This document shows, piece after piece, positions 35,414 to 46,805 of a DNA stretch of 64,000 bases (position 1 is its first letter; the number at the start of each line of letters is the position of its first letter). Origin of the DNA: Sipunculus nudus (Eukaryota; Annelida; Sipuncula; Golfingiida; Sipunculidae); NCBI GenBank assembly GCA_026874595.1, contig CM049320.1:7071464-7135463 (forward strand). The letters are read 5' to 3'. Below the pieces are notes generated by a model, which was not told the DNA's origin, did no database searches, and saw only the letters and a list, made by a program, of their open reading frames with translations. The position numbers and the translations under genes were made by a program.

Positions 35414-38400
35414 AAAAATATTATTTAATAAGAAAGGGGGACCCACTAATCTTGTATACGCCACTGTCCTTTTATACGAGATTGTTTGTATTGACTCGGC
35501 TGCAGATGTAAAAAAAACGGCCGGCAGAGGACTGAATGTTACAAGGATGTAATAAAATTTACTATATATTATCTCCAAAATGCATTCAGCTGGGAGAATG
35601 TTATAAGTCTAATATAACGCGTTCTTCCCCAGGAATTGTCTATTTTTACACCCAGACAAGGACAAGAAAATGTAGGCGGATGATGGGACCCATGTATATA
35701 GGAGCGGAACCCCCTCCCTTCCGAAACTTCTTAGGGTTTTCTCATTTAATGGCCTCCCTGAACTTGACAAGGTTATTTCATTAAAGCTGCATGGAGATGC
35801 ATGCAAAGGGTCCTATATGAAACCTAACTGCCAAGAACATATTTTAATACACACGTGTTTGTAAAAAAACACCCGAGATTTACACAGACAATATAAATGT
35901 CAACATCAACAACTGCTTACATATCTCAAAATGCAGGCCTACAAGAGAACACGTGTCCTGGTATCGAACTCGGGTACTCGGTTACAATTACTCGGACAAA
36001 AGTAACCGAGCGGTAGTCTGTCTGGGCGATCTTCATAAACGCAAACCGTGAGGGGAAATGTGCGGCACCATTGCAATGGTATGGAATGAAGGCAAAAGAG
36101 CAGAAAACGGGAGCAAATGTGAGACTTAAAAGGGACCCATGGAGTTTTTGGTCGTACATAAAGCTGATCTCTTAAACATTTTGTAAAAGGAATAAGCTAT
36201 GACGATATCTAAGAGTTTGTCCGCTACTTTATTATCCATGTACTGATAACATGTGGGTGCGTTAAAATACGTTTAAATTCTCGACTTCACGTAAGAGACC
36301 TGGTGTGTCATGGTGGGATTTTGCGCTGAGTGATATGTTCGCCAGGAAAAAAATGTCATATGATGGATTATATACCGAGTTGTGGCCACAGAGCCACAAG
36401 TGGGTCTAGGTGGATTTTTGCGCAAGGTCACACTAAAACGACCCGAACTCGCAACAAGCTGGGTGCATTATGGTGACGAAAAATAAAATGTTCATTAATA
36501 TCAAGCAAAGAAACGTTCAGTTCATTATTATGTAAAAATATAGGTAGGCCTAAACCTTAAGTCCCATGAATTCTACAAAACAAGGAAGTTAGTTAAATGG
36601 TTGGCTTTAATTAATCCTTAATAGTTTAGAGAATTAAATTTTAATATGGTTTGATGCTGAAATATATATGGCCCGAATTTAGTAAATAGATCAGTATGTG
36701 AAGCGCAAAAAGATTTGCAGCTGATTTACCAATATTGTTTTTAGCCAACATACACAGGCGCTAGCTTCTTTTATATAATGGAACCAAAAGTTAGCGGTCG
36801 ACGGGTCGCCAAACGTTTGTAAAAATATATGACCATCACATAACAACAAAGTTCATATATGTAGGAAATTTACATTTTGCGTGTCTACATATTCTTTAAC
36901 GTTATACTTTAAGGGGCCTATTCAGTTATATGACGCCTATTAACTAAAGATAAGTTTTTTCCCTATTCAAAATCTTTCTTTCTTTTGTGACAAACGGCTA
37001 TTTCTTTTGTCTTTGCCGAGGCCTAGATCCTTGTCATTAACAGCTAACAAGTGAACTCTTCGTTGAACCATGACAAACATTTCTTTCACAAACATTCCTT
37101 AACAAACATTCCCTGACTTAAAAGGGCCCAATTCCCTTTTCCGTCTTGTATAAAGAAGGTTTACCACTGTGTCTCTATGTAGTTTAAATTAGACCATGAC
37201 GGAGGCTTTGGCCTCTTGACTTTGACTCTTGCTTTATTTACTTTGGCAGGATACCGAGGCCCAGAAGAATAGGAGGCCCTGGCTGCCGCCAACATGTAAA
37301 ACCCGCGCATGCACCCGTGTATAGCCATCTGGCAACTCATACTCGAAAGCCCAACATCAGAACAAGTAAACTATATTCTTATAAAAAATTAGATGGATTC
37401 TACATATATAATGGAATTTTTTTTATTATAATAAGCAAAAACGAAAATATATATATAAATAAACCCAGGCAGAAGCGGACCCACTTGCCCCGGGGTATCT
37501 GAAGCCCTTTTTTCTGCCGCCGCAATAATTTTTTTGGGGAGTTAAAACATTCTAGATCCCCATTTTCCGGACCTGGGGAACATTAAAGTTTTTTTTCAAA
37601 GTCTTCCTGGGTTCGATCGATCCATACTTTTTCAGTATCCTGGATCGACCCCCACCTGTATCAAGCCCTTCAACACTTTATTCCCCACATGTTTAAGTGC
37701 AATTAGATCATATTACGTGCATGCTTACTTTTCAGCCGCCTATTTTAGGTGTTATGTATCATGTCATGGGACTTTCCAACTGTCGGGAATTTCCACGGAT
37801 AATCATTTCCATGCAGGTAAGCAGGACGTTTGAGGAGTGTCAAAAGCAAATATTTTCAATGGACCGATAAAATTCATCGAGAGTGAGTCAGGGACCCACT
37901 TTGATCCCTTTTTACCTATGCTCCAGATTTATATTTCGGCAATCAACGTACTTTAGACCTAATTGCAATGAACATTGAAGTTTATGTTTTCTCTTCCTAT
38001 ATAAGCACTCTTACTCGTATTATATTGTTATATTTATAGATTTCAATTTACAAACTGAATCACCAACCTGATTTTTTAAATGTTTCTTTGATGAGTTGTG
38101 AGATGGTTTTAGTCCTACCAGTGGCCTATGTGCCATGACGCTCAGCTGATTTTGACCGACTGGTAAAGGCTGTAGTTCATACAGGTCACAATGACGTATT
38201 TATGGTTTCCGCGTAAATATTACCAGAACCTGTCTCCATATAATGTTTTAACTTCCCGGTTCTAATGTTACAATTCATCGAGGTTTGTGAATGATAAAGC
38301 TGTCGCTTGTAATTACACTTCGCGGTCGATGATGTTAAAACTGCCGTTATTATTGTATATTTTAAACAATGCACCTTAGTTCATACCAATTACAAATAAT

Positions 38401-38460
38401 CCAAGGAACACTAAACTATGGTATATATTTTTATTGATATCTTTCACTGGTGTGCCAGTT
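35414..38460. other. Long intergenic stretch, nothing recognised
   Basis: No gene, RNA or repeat family is recognised. The frames at 35536-35806 and 35926-36159 lack family features. A short AT stretch lies near 37447-37458. Confidence 0.4.
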
Positions 38461-38675
38461 AATCGATTGATTAATCGATGATTGGTCGTTTCTTTCATTA
38501 TAGATTAAATCGATTGCATAATCGATCACAAACAATTATGTGTGCACATCCCTAGAAGTCATAATATCCCGATGAAATATACTTACTCTGTCAGAGTTAT
38601 AATTATATACAGGTTTGATAAATAACCAGGTACATAACTTAATCGATTAATAATCGATCATCGGTCGTTTTTTTT
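38461..38675. mobile_element. AATCGATT-rich transposon fragments (hAT-like end)
   Basis: Two related stretches (38461-38552 and 38636-38675) contain repeated TTAATCGATTGATTAATCGA-type sequence followed by CATCGGTCGTTT or GATTGGTCGTTT. The first ends with TGTGTGCACATCCCTAG, whose complement CTAGGGATGTGCACACA resembles the terminal repeat of some hAT elements. This assignment rests on end similarity only. Confidence 0.45.
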
Positions 38676-38770
38676 TAATCTTTCAATCATGAATATGATT
38701 TTACAACCAATTCCTATCACTAATATCTTTTGAACTTTAGGTCACAGGAATTTCATTCATTTCTTCTAAA

Positions 38771-38790
38771 AGAAAAAAAAAAAAAAAAAA
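38771..38790. repeat. Poly-A tract
   Basis: A run of about 20 A residues (38771-38790) with no recognisable retroposed sequence in front of it. Confidence 0.7.
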
Positions 38791-39039
38791 CCTTTGCAGG
38801 ATATGAGTTAGAGGTTAAATTTAGGATTTGTCTTATGGTTATGATTTGTGCCCTGCTAGAGAATGAACCATTTATATATACTCAATACCCTGTTCAAAGG
38901 CAAAAGTAACTTGATATTCGTAAAAGTCGGAGACGGCAACAGCCGTCTTCTGTCTCGGTTATAGATTTTCAGGATCATTTAATACAAAGTGTTTTATACC
39001 GATCCGTAAATCCTTTCATGAAACCCCCTTTTAGATGAA

Positions 39040-39435
39040 TATACTGTGGTTGGATTCATATTCGCGCGGTTAAAATTTCCCAATTTTCACTTTTTTGGTG
39101 TTTTACGAGGGTTCCATTTTCGCTATATTACAATACATAATACCTGTACGCGATGGTGAATAAATTATATCAAATATTATGTGGACAAAATCTTATTGGC
39201 CAAAAATATACTTCGTTAAAGGCAGAGATTTGGAAAGATCCGATATCACTTTGAATGTCAATCTTTGAACATACATTATCCATCTTTATTCATAATGTAA
39301 ACTTTTGCCTTTAACTTTGCCTTAGACGATGGAACCTCGTATTCACGAAAGTTTTATTTTCGCGATAAATTAATTCTCCTTTCTCAAATATCGCGAAATT
39401 GAAACCCTTGCGAACAAAAAGGCAACCACAGTATA
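39040..39435. mobile_element. CTGTGGTTG-ended MITE, about 396 bp
   Basis: A perfect 13-base terminal inverted repeat is present: TATACTGTGGTTG at 39040-39052 and CAACCACAGTATA at 39423-39435. The interior is rich in ATTCGCG, TTTTCGC and TTCACGAAA motifs and is non-coding. A TA target-site duplication is possible but cannot be told apart from the repeat end, which itself begins with TATA. The structure fits a Tc1/mariner-like or related MITE. Confidence 0.75.
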
Positions 39436-39529
39436 CTGTCAATAGTCAATTTTTGAAGCGCTGAAACCTCGTTTAATACAAAATCTGTGATACCTTCCTT
39501 GGTCTTACGGTAACGATTTGTGCCCTGTT

Positions 39530-39750
39530 AACGGACGGATCCAGGATTTAGGAAAAAGAGGGGTCCAACCCAGGAGGACTAATGATAAAACCTAAAAAAA
39601 AAAAAAAAGTAAACACGTCTGGAGAGGAGGGGGAGTCTAGGCTGTATTAATCGGTCTGAAACCTTGAAAAAGGTGACGGCGGCTGACAAAGTGGGTTTAT
39701 AACCCCTTGGTATCCCCCCCCCCCCCCCGCCGCATCTGGATCCGCTTTTG
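39530..39750. mobile_element. CGGATCCAG-ended element, degenerate
   Basis: The stretch is bounded by CGGATCCAGGATT (39536-39548) and the inverted CATCTGGATCCGC (39733-39745). It holds a poly-A run, GGGGTCCAACCC and a poly-C tract (39714-39728). It is probably a worn DNA-transposon derivative. Neighbouring frames at 39748-40131 on both strands are not recognised. Confidence 0.45.
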
Positions 39751-40337
39751 CTGACTGACACTATTTGGTATAAAACTGTTCCGGTCACACTTGAACAAAA
39801 TATCGCAATACACATCGTCAAACTCCACGCAGGGGCAAGAGCTTCTGAGGCAAATGATACGCCCCTGTCACTATTCATGCACAAATTCCAATATGACTGC
39901 AACAGAACAATCGCTGGTTTTTTTTCGAGCGCAGTATTCCAGAGAGGGTATGTTCGACCTTTTCTCAAATCCATAGGAGCAAATAAGCCAATTGGGCCAG
40001 TCGTATCGAAATACAAAACTATTTAATACCCAGTATGGCCGCCAAGGCACAATCACTGGTTTTATTTTATGAATATTTGACAGAACATTGACACCCATGA
40101 GGGGATCAGGGTCCACAGATTTCAGATTCATGTTAATTCCACTATGTGGGCCAGGTAAATATTTTAAATGTTTTGTAAAATTTTTTTTAGATAATGCTAT
40201 GTTTTTTTCCTAAAACCTAGTCTCTTTTAGGTTACTTGCGGTACTAAATATCACATCAATATGGCCCAAGGGCTTAAATTTGAAGGAACTTGCGATCGCG
40301 GGGGCCCTAATTATTTTTTATGGTCTTAAACCTCTAG
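39751..40337. other. Intergenic with overlapping unrecognised frames
   Basis: Open frames exist on both strands at 39748-40026 (plus, 92 codons) and within 39579-40131 (minus). Neither shows a recognisable domain or splice context. Two similar short motifs (CAATCGCTGGTTTT near 39909 and CAATCACTGGTTTT near 40050) hint at a local repeat. Confidence 0.35.
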
Positions 40338-40347
40338 TTATTATTAA

Positions 40348-40386
<39 letters not shown>
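40338..40386. repeat. (ATT)n microsatellite
   Basis: A trinucleotide run of about 16 units. Confidence 0.95.
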
Positions 40387-40387
<1 letters not shown>

Positions 40388-40660
40388 ACGTAAAGTCATG
40401 ATGAATATGCATAAAAATATGAAAAGAAAAATAAAGAAAAACAAAAATTAAAACACCATATTATTATTCATCATCATTATGATTATCATCAACTATAGTA
40501 TCCCAAATTTGACCGCATGAGTGGCAGATAACAAGGTTGAGACTGTGAGCACTTACATACGAAGTGCGTATTAACAAACTGGACTGACCTTGACCTTCAG
40601 CGGTACTGGTTAAGAGACTGAGGTCGCATGGTTATCTGTAACCTATTAACAAACATCATT

Positions 40661-40845
40661 GCCTCCGCCAGGAGATTTTGGTGTTGATCACTCACATGAC
40701 CCGGATTTAGGAACGTCATCAAGAAACATTCACAAATGTAGAGTCATTTATGCATGTATGAACTTGGCAATATGGGCTGGAATAAGTGAATGTAAACACG
40801 AATTCGGGAGTATGCCACAATAGGGACCTCCCATATGGCGGAGGC
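40661..40845 (+). mobile_element. GCCTCCGCC MITE, shortened copy
   Basis: It starts GCCTCCGCCAGGAG and ends GGCGGAGGC. Inside it shares CATCAAG, TGTAGAGTCA, ATGGGC and GGAATAAGT-type motifs with the 31 kb copy. The sequence after the end (TTAGAATGCAGA) also matches the 31 kb copy, so the repeat unit may extend to about 40870. Confidence 0.65.
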
Positions 40846-40870
40846 TTGCACTCCTTAGAATGCAGATTTC

Positions 40871-42159
40871 TAGTTTCATGATGTAAACATGGTCGATATT
40901 TAATCTGACTTGCGATCACGTGGAAAGATAATGATTCATAACAATTTAAAACAATGATAATTAAAATTATAACTAATGACGAATATTAAATATTGATGAC
41001 AAATTTGTATAATTCCATTCCATTTCCTGCTGACGTCGTAGTTGTGTTGTATTAATATAAACTGTCATGAGAAGTGGGAATTCCGTACTGCTTACTAAAC
41101 TTGGCGACTAGACAAGAAAATACATGTCCCACACAACTAATCACGTGCATATCCATTGGCTTATATCAAGGAGAAATAACACATCTGACGTCATTTGCAC
41201 TGTAGAAACACTTGACTGACGAGAGGGATCCAGAACACTCCACGGTAAAACGTGATTACATCTTTATTATGTTGCATGTATGTATGCATGATGCTAACGA
41301 CACATAAACAGGACTTGGGACTATAGGAACAAATATTGGAAATAATTTCGTTTTATCTAACGCATTTACACAAAAAAATTCAGGCTTCAAAAATAACAAT
41401 TGGTCAGATAATAATTCCCCCGATTTCATTTCATTCGACATATCATTCGTGTGTGGTTCTTTGCATAATAATATCAGGACATTCACAATAAGATAGAGGA
41501 TGTACAGAGGGGTGTGTGTGTTTGTGTGTGTAGGCTGTATATGTAGAAAAACTAATAAACAAACTCAGGCTAAGGTGGTTAAAGGTATACTTAATCACTT
41601 GTCACAATATCAATCAGTTCCTCCTTTAATCTTATTCATAACCAAACAACAAGTATAATTACCAGGGTTACCAGGCAGCTGACTCTACATTGTAGCCTTG
41701 TAGTCCGGCAGCTTGGCTTCTAAGTGAAGATTACCTGGAATGCTCCCTTAACCAACCTTTAGTAGCCAGCAGGTGATACAGTTAAATATGGCATGGCTTC
41801 TTTTACAGCTATCAAACCTATCCAGTTTGGCGAAAATTACTTACAAAATTCAGATTCTGTAACCTTAAATCCATATGATAATATTAAATAAAAATCAAAA
41901 AAAAAAAGATACCTGGAGAATATTGTTCAATCTGAAGAAAAATGTTGTTGATGGTTTAAGATTAAAGCATATTTTCTATAATTTACAAAATTGATCTTAA
42001 GTGTATGCCTAGACATAAAATAAACTATTTATATCCTAAAAATTAATTGTATAACATTAACAGTTAAAGTACCCATTAGTACAAGATCAATGTCTACCTC
42101 TGCACAGTTTAGCATGAATGTCTTCTAAAAAAATAAGGGGCGCTAGGTTTTTTTTAATC
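40871..42159. other. Intergenic, nothing recognised
   Basis: AT-rich sequence. A short (TG)n occurs near 41511-41530. No exon is recognised in either strand. Confidence 0.4.
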
Positions 42160-42450
42160 AAATGCTTTCAAATTTCAAATAATAAAAAAAAATATCATTA
42201 TCTAATCTTATGTTTGCATGATGTGAAAATTAGATCAACTGGCCAACAGGGAAAAAAGACCGTGCCATGGTCATATTTAAGATACTGATTTAACATTTAT
42301 GTTTATAATTTTAAGCGAAATAGAAAATTTTGGCCTAATTTCTGGTATACAATTAAATCTAAATAACATATAGTTATATCCTTGAAAATCCCGATATTCC
42401 TGGTTATGAATATCTAACATTTTTCAGTTTTAACATTTTGTCCCTTTTTA
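42160..42450 (+). mobile_element. Fragment of the CAGCTGAGCT-ended repeat family
   Basis: It matches the front part of the 10 kb copy: CTTATGTTTGCATGATGTGA, AAAATTAGATCAAC, CGTGCCATGGTC, TTAAGATACTGATTT, CTAATTTCTGGTATACAATT and AGTTATATCCTTGA. The rest of the element is missing. Confidence 0.6.
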
Positions 42451-42659
42451 ACGGAATTAATCGAGTTAATTTCTTGTCGTATTTTGAAGAAATATGTGGC
42501 AACCTTAGTAATCCTAAATATAATGTCCAGATACATGCAGGTCACAGAGCACTTAAAATTAACGACGTATGGCTATCGTTAGATCGTTGCTAGTCAAACC
42601 TAATTTAGACCATCACCTTATCGAAGTCCAATAGCCAGTCGTAATTTTGATGTTTTAAT

Positions 42660-42677
42660 ATATGTATTTAATATATG

Positions 42678-42726
<49 letters not shown>

Positions 42727-42855
42727 TATAATGGTATAGACAGAAAAGTCAGTTCACTGACGGTGGGAATCGAACCCACGACTTACCCATTTCCGGTCGG
42801 GTGCCTTACACTTGACTAGTCTCACCCATGTGTGTGTGTGTGTGTGTGTGTGTGC
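42660..42855 (-). mobile_element. tRNA-derived SINE with (TA)n tail
   Basis: On the minus strand, from about 42830 down to 42730, the sequence has an A-box-like GACTAGTCAAGTGTAAGGCA. About 30 bases further is a perfect B box (GGGTTCGATTCCCAC). The layout is like a tRNA, but the body then departs from any tRNA. It ends toward a (TA)n run at 42680-42722, and a (TG)n run at 42829-42855 lies at its head. This is a different family from the SINE at 1655 and 43855. A genuine tRNA gene is unlikely because stems around the anticodon do not close. Confidence 0.7.
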
Positions 42856-43850
42856 GCAAGTACCAAGTACACAAACATTTACTTGACCAAAGCCTGATTT
42901 AGTGTTATCAGACAAGTAAAATAATCTCATTTAATTGACAGGTCACATCTATTCTCCATACACAGACATGTTGCCAAACTAGGTCCAGCAAAAGGTTTAG
43001 AGAATTTTCTGGTCTTTTTACCTGAATTTTATAATTTGCATTGACTGGTTTAATACTAGAACATGGGCGGTAAACAAGCGACCATGTATATATCCGCCAA
43101 ATCAAAGAGGCATGGACTGAGTGAGGCATTGAATTTCTCACAACATAAGAGCCCTTATATTTCTGGCACCCGGTATCCCTCGCTTTTAGTCGAGTTGTTA
43201 ACAGAAGAATTGTGCAAAAAATTGAAAGAAGCATGAAACTTGGTAGAAAAAAATTATCCGGAATTCCCCCTTTCTTGTTCAAAATCTATGTTGGCGGCAA
43301 AGATGGCCGCCGAATTATGAAACATCAAAAAAATTGTAGTTGTCCTAGAATGCATTGCAAGTGCACCATTTCTATGTTTTGGGGGTCGAGAAATTCATTT
43401 TTTTTTCAAAACAAAAATTAGCTGTTGGGTTTTGCCATTAGTAGTGATTGTATTCAGATGAAAATGTAATTTGCTGTGCTAGATTTGTCTGTTTTGTCAT
43501 GCATTTTGATGCTGGAGTTGCTGAACAGTTTCATTATTGCAATATTTCTATTTTTTTAATATCCCTTTATCTGCATGCAAACATATGCATTTGCTTTGAA
43601 GAGGCGATAGGTGCAAGAGACATATTTCCGAATCTGGAATAAAATGAGAACATGATATGTCATTCACATCATTAGGATATTTAAAACCTGCATACATTTT
43701 ATTAGGTTTTACGATAAACTTGTCAACTTATATTTCATGAAAATCACGGTAAGAGCATTGGAAAATATCGAATGCAAAAATCTAATTGTGCTGAAATTTA
43801 ATATAAATGTTAATTTTAAGTACTTGAGCCCCATGTCTGTTGTAATGTAA
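42856..43850. other. Intergenic with a small repeat fragment
   Basis: At about 43059-43115 a stretch (ACTAGAACATGGGCGG... TATCCGCC...GTGAGGCAT) resembles the left end of the element at 58283, suggesting a truncated copy. The frames at 42908-43642 are unrecognised. Confidence 0.4.
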
Positions 43851-43854
43851 TGGC

Positions 43855-44015
43855 ACTTATGTGGAAAACGCTCTGTTATCTCCACTGGCGACCCAGGTTT
43901 GATTGTTGTTTTTTTGTGGCCCGTCCACGGTCGAGGGTTTTTCTCTGTGTCCTCCGATTTCCTCCACCCTTTATAGACTACCGAATGCCGCCATCACAGC
44001 CATGGAGAGTGGCTT
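43855..44015 (+). mobile_element. tRNA-headed SINE, degenerate copy
   Basis: This is the same family as 1655-1845 (minus). Shared in order are GCGACCC, GGTTTGAT (B-box position, worn), GTGGCCCGTCCA, TCTGTGTCCTCC and TTTCCTCC, and a GCCGCCATCACAGCC-like end. The A box is poorly preserved. Confidence 0.55.
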
Positions 44016-44869
44016 GCAAGAGTAATTATAACTAATTGTAATAATGATAAGGTAAATTAGACAATCCATTTAATTAAAGTTAATCTAGCCTATAATGTTA
44101 ATATCAGACTGAACTGGACATATGTGAGACAGATGTAAGAGGCTCACATTTGTCAGCTGTATAGATTCTATGTCTTCTCTTTTCCTATTGGAATTGTGTT
44201 AAAGGTGCCTTTCTCATTAGCACATTCAACAATAAAACTTCGTAAAATTAGTTGACTACTGGACATTCAAATGAAAATGTCATTAGCAAGCATGTCTAGG
44301 TTTTATTGTATAAATATATCTGATTTCTTCCTTTTGATTTCTCATTATTTGCATGCTAACGAATGAAGTGTGATAAATGAAAGAAACTTAGCTATCCTGT
44401 CTAGTCTTGATTTTAAAACTTGATATTTCCCTGAAGTATAACGAGTGAACAATTTTTAAAAATCTGAAAATATGTTTTTTAATTTTACGATCAACTAAAC
44501 ATTCATGTAAACCTTTGTTAGTGAAGTTGGGAAATATCAAATCGTTATGCTAAAATGTAGTTACACGTATTTGAACACCATGTCTGTTACAATGAAAGGC
44601 TTTTATTCATATTTTTTTAGACGCTGGTTAGAAAGTCCAATTCACACCACAAAGTTGAAAAATACAATACATCCTTAGGTTCCAGACATGCATTCTATCT
44701 TTATCATCTTGTTTACATCAAAATTCAGTGCTAAGTTTGGTTTGCGTTAACCCCTCTTTGTCGTCTTGTGACCACTTCTACTGACATGCCACACAGACGG
44801 GGCCACAAGCTATGATCAGTCGATACTGGTTCCTGGGATTAATAAGGAGTTTTGTGGGTTTTTTTCTAA
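44016..44869. other. Intergenic, nothing recognised
   Basis: AT-rich sequence without a recognisable exon or repeat. Confidence 0.4.
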
Positions 44870-45240
44870 ATAACAAATATGGCAATCAAAAAGATTGTAG
44901 GTGGGACCACCGGTCTTCCATACAAGATAACACTATCCATGATATGTGGACATGCAGAAATTAAGATCAACACAACAAACCATTCCTGAAATATGAAGAC
45001 AGATGAATGCTAGGCAAAAATGATTACAGGTGGTGTATTTATGAGAGAGCTAACATCTGAGGACATTCCTTGGAAATGTAAAAGGATGTACACCGTGCAA
45101 AAAAATGACAGTAGTTGGCACCAGAAGGCTCATATGCGATAAAATTGACCAAGATGTATGGACAAACAAAATTTCTGGCCGATGTGATACCAGTCCTGGA
45201 TAACATGCACGCATAGTTTACTCTTAATATTCCTCATGAA
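44870..45240 (+). repeat. Diverged relative of the GGTGGCGCCACC repeat
   Basis: It contains GGTGGGACCACC, GGTGGTGT and TTGGCACCAG at intervals, with ATATGAAGACAGATGAATGC and AAAAATGATTACAGGTGG in between. This is the same pattern as the ordered repeats at 58560-59800 (AAAAATGGTTGCAGGTGG and so on) in decayed form. Confidence 0.5.
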
Positions 45241-45299
45241 TAATTAGTCAGCTAGCAAAAGCGAGGTTACTAAGAATAAATTTGGAGCACGTGTATGCT

Positions 45300-45342
45300 T
45301 AACATCAGGGGCGTAGCCAGGCTTGAGGGAGGGGCCGAAATA
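45300..45342 (+). mobile_element. Possible transposon terminus
   Basis: The sequence CATCAGGGGCGTAGCCAGGC followed by GGGAGGGGCCGAAA is of a kind often seen at the ends of animal DNA transposons. No matching inverted end was found nearby. Confidence 0.3.
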
Positions 45343-45594
45343 TTAGACATAGTCAATATATATATATATACAGGCTAAATACATATATTTATAACACCTC
45401 GCATGTTTAAATTTCAAGTAGAAATATCAGTTGTACAAGATGAATAAATAACAGAATATCATATTTGCAGGATTAAACCCAATTAAATGTAAAATTATCA
45501 ATAAACAATTCATTTATATTTACTGCATGTGCAATGCTTAATATTGAAATTAGTTCCACATTTGCTGATACCAGTGACATCTTGTACATCACGC

Positions 45595-45750
45595 AGAAAA
45601 AAAAGATTGTAGATGGCGCCACACGGCTCATGTGCGAGAAAAAATTACCAAGAAGTAAGGACAGGCAAACTATCTAGCCGGTGTGATACCACTCCTGCCT
45701 TACATGCACGCTTAGTTGACTATTAACGTTCCTCATGAATAATTAATCTG
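45595..45750 (+). repeat. Local duplicate of 45095-45240
   Basis: Shared blocks are GATTGTAGATGGCGCCAC (cf. GACAGTAGTTGGCACCAG), GGCTCATGTGCGA, ACCAAGA, GGTGTGATACCA, TCCTG, ACATGCACGC and TTCCTCATGAATAATTA. The two copies are about 500 bases apart in the same orientation. Confidence 0.75.
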
Positions 45751-46805
45751 GGTCACGAGGTCAAATATCTGGAAATATGCGGCATAGTTATAACGTTATG
45801 CGTACAGGCAAACTATTTTACTAAATAATTCTTGCACTGTCCCGACTCTTGCATCTTAATTTTCGGATGTTTTATTAATGACCGAAACTTCAATGATCGT
45901 CTGTCTGATAGGACTGCATGTTCAGGCAGCGGGCATCGTTAAACGATTGTCAAGTTTCACGGCGATTGAGGTTTTGGATCGAGTATTACTTACAGCGCTC
46001 TCCAAACCTCCATCTTTTCGTGGATCTCAAGGGGAATTTTTAAGCCGTTAACACCGTTCACAGCTCGTGCTTCATATCATCTCGACGAAACGTCACTGAG
46101 GTGTAAACTGTGGCCTTGCAAAGGTCAGGAGTTCATAATGTGTGGCATGTGATCGCAACCATCGCCCTTGTTAACGAACGAAGAAATGCAATAATCTGGA
46201 TTTACGTGGTTTGTTCAGACATTAATTAGCTAAGTGTCGGCGAGTTACCCGCATGGATCACTGCACTTGTCTGTCGCGCTTAGGAGGGAGATAAAATAGT
46301 GTGATACGCCTGACCGTTTACAGGCTCTTGGCCTCATTGACCTTCGTGTCGACGTTTGATGTGATATTAACTGCGAACTGGTATCACTGCCAAGGGTTCC
46401 AAGCATGACAATAACCGGGATTATGACAATATTCCATGATATTAAACGGTCAGATTTATTAATGTATATATAGGAAATGGTTTGGGATTTCCAATTTATG
46501 TGACAATAAAGGGGATTTTCTATTAACCGATATGACACAAAGTGGGCTTGACTGTACTCATTACTTAATGTATGCGTCTCAATAAACTGTAACATACTTG
46601 CAATATATAATAATCTAATTTTATCCCCATTAATTTTGAACAAACAAATTTTAACATTACTTCCACATTACTTTTCAACTGTTAAAGGGCCATAATTAAG
46701 AGCAATATTATATGCCTTTTCCTTCACACTATCAGTTCACTATTGCTTTTTCAAAAGATTCCAGGCAATCTCAGTACCTCCTTCGAACTGGTTAAAACCT
46801 TTTTT
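45751..46805. other. Intergenic, nothing recognised
   Basis: The largest frame (46245-46643, minus, 132 codons) has no recognisable domain, signal or splice context. No repeat is recognised. Confidence 0.4.

Noticed and set aside
39579-40131. Overlapping frames of 86-145 codons on both strands
   Set aside because: No recognisable domain; part lies in a worn transposon and a poly-C tract, and opposing frames are equally open.
42735-42830. tRNA gene on the minus strand
   Set aside because: The B box is perfect, but the acceptor and anticodon stems do not close and the sequence continues into a SINE body and (TA)n tail.
46245-46643. 132-codon minus-strand frame
   Set aside because: No family signature, splice context or repeat support; length is within chance for the number of frames examined.
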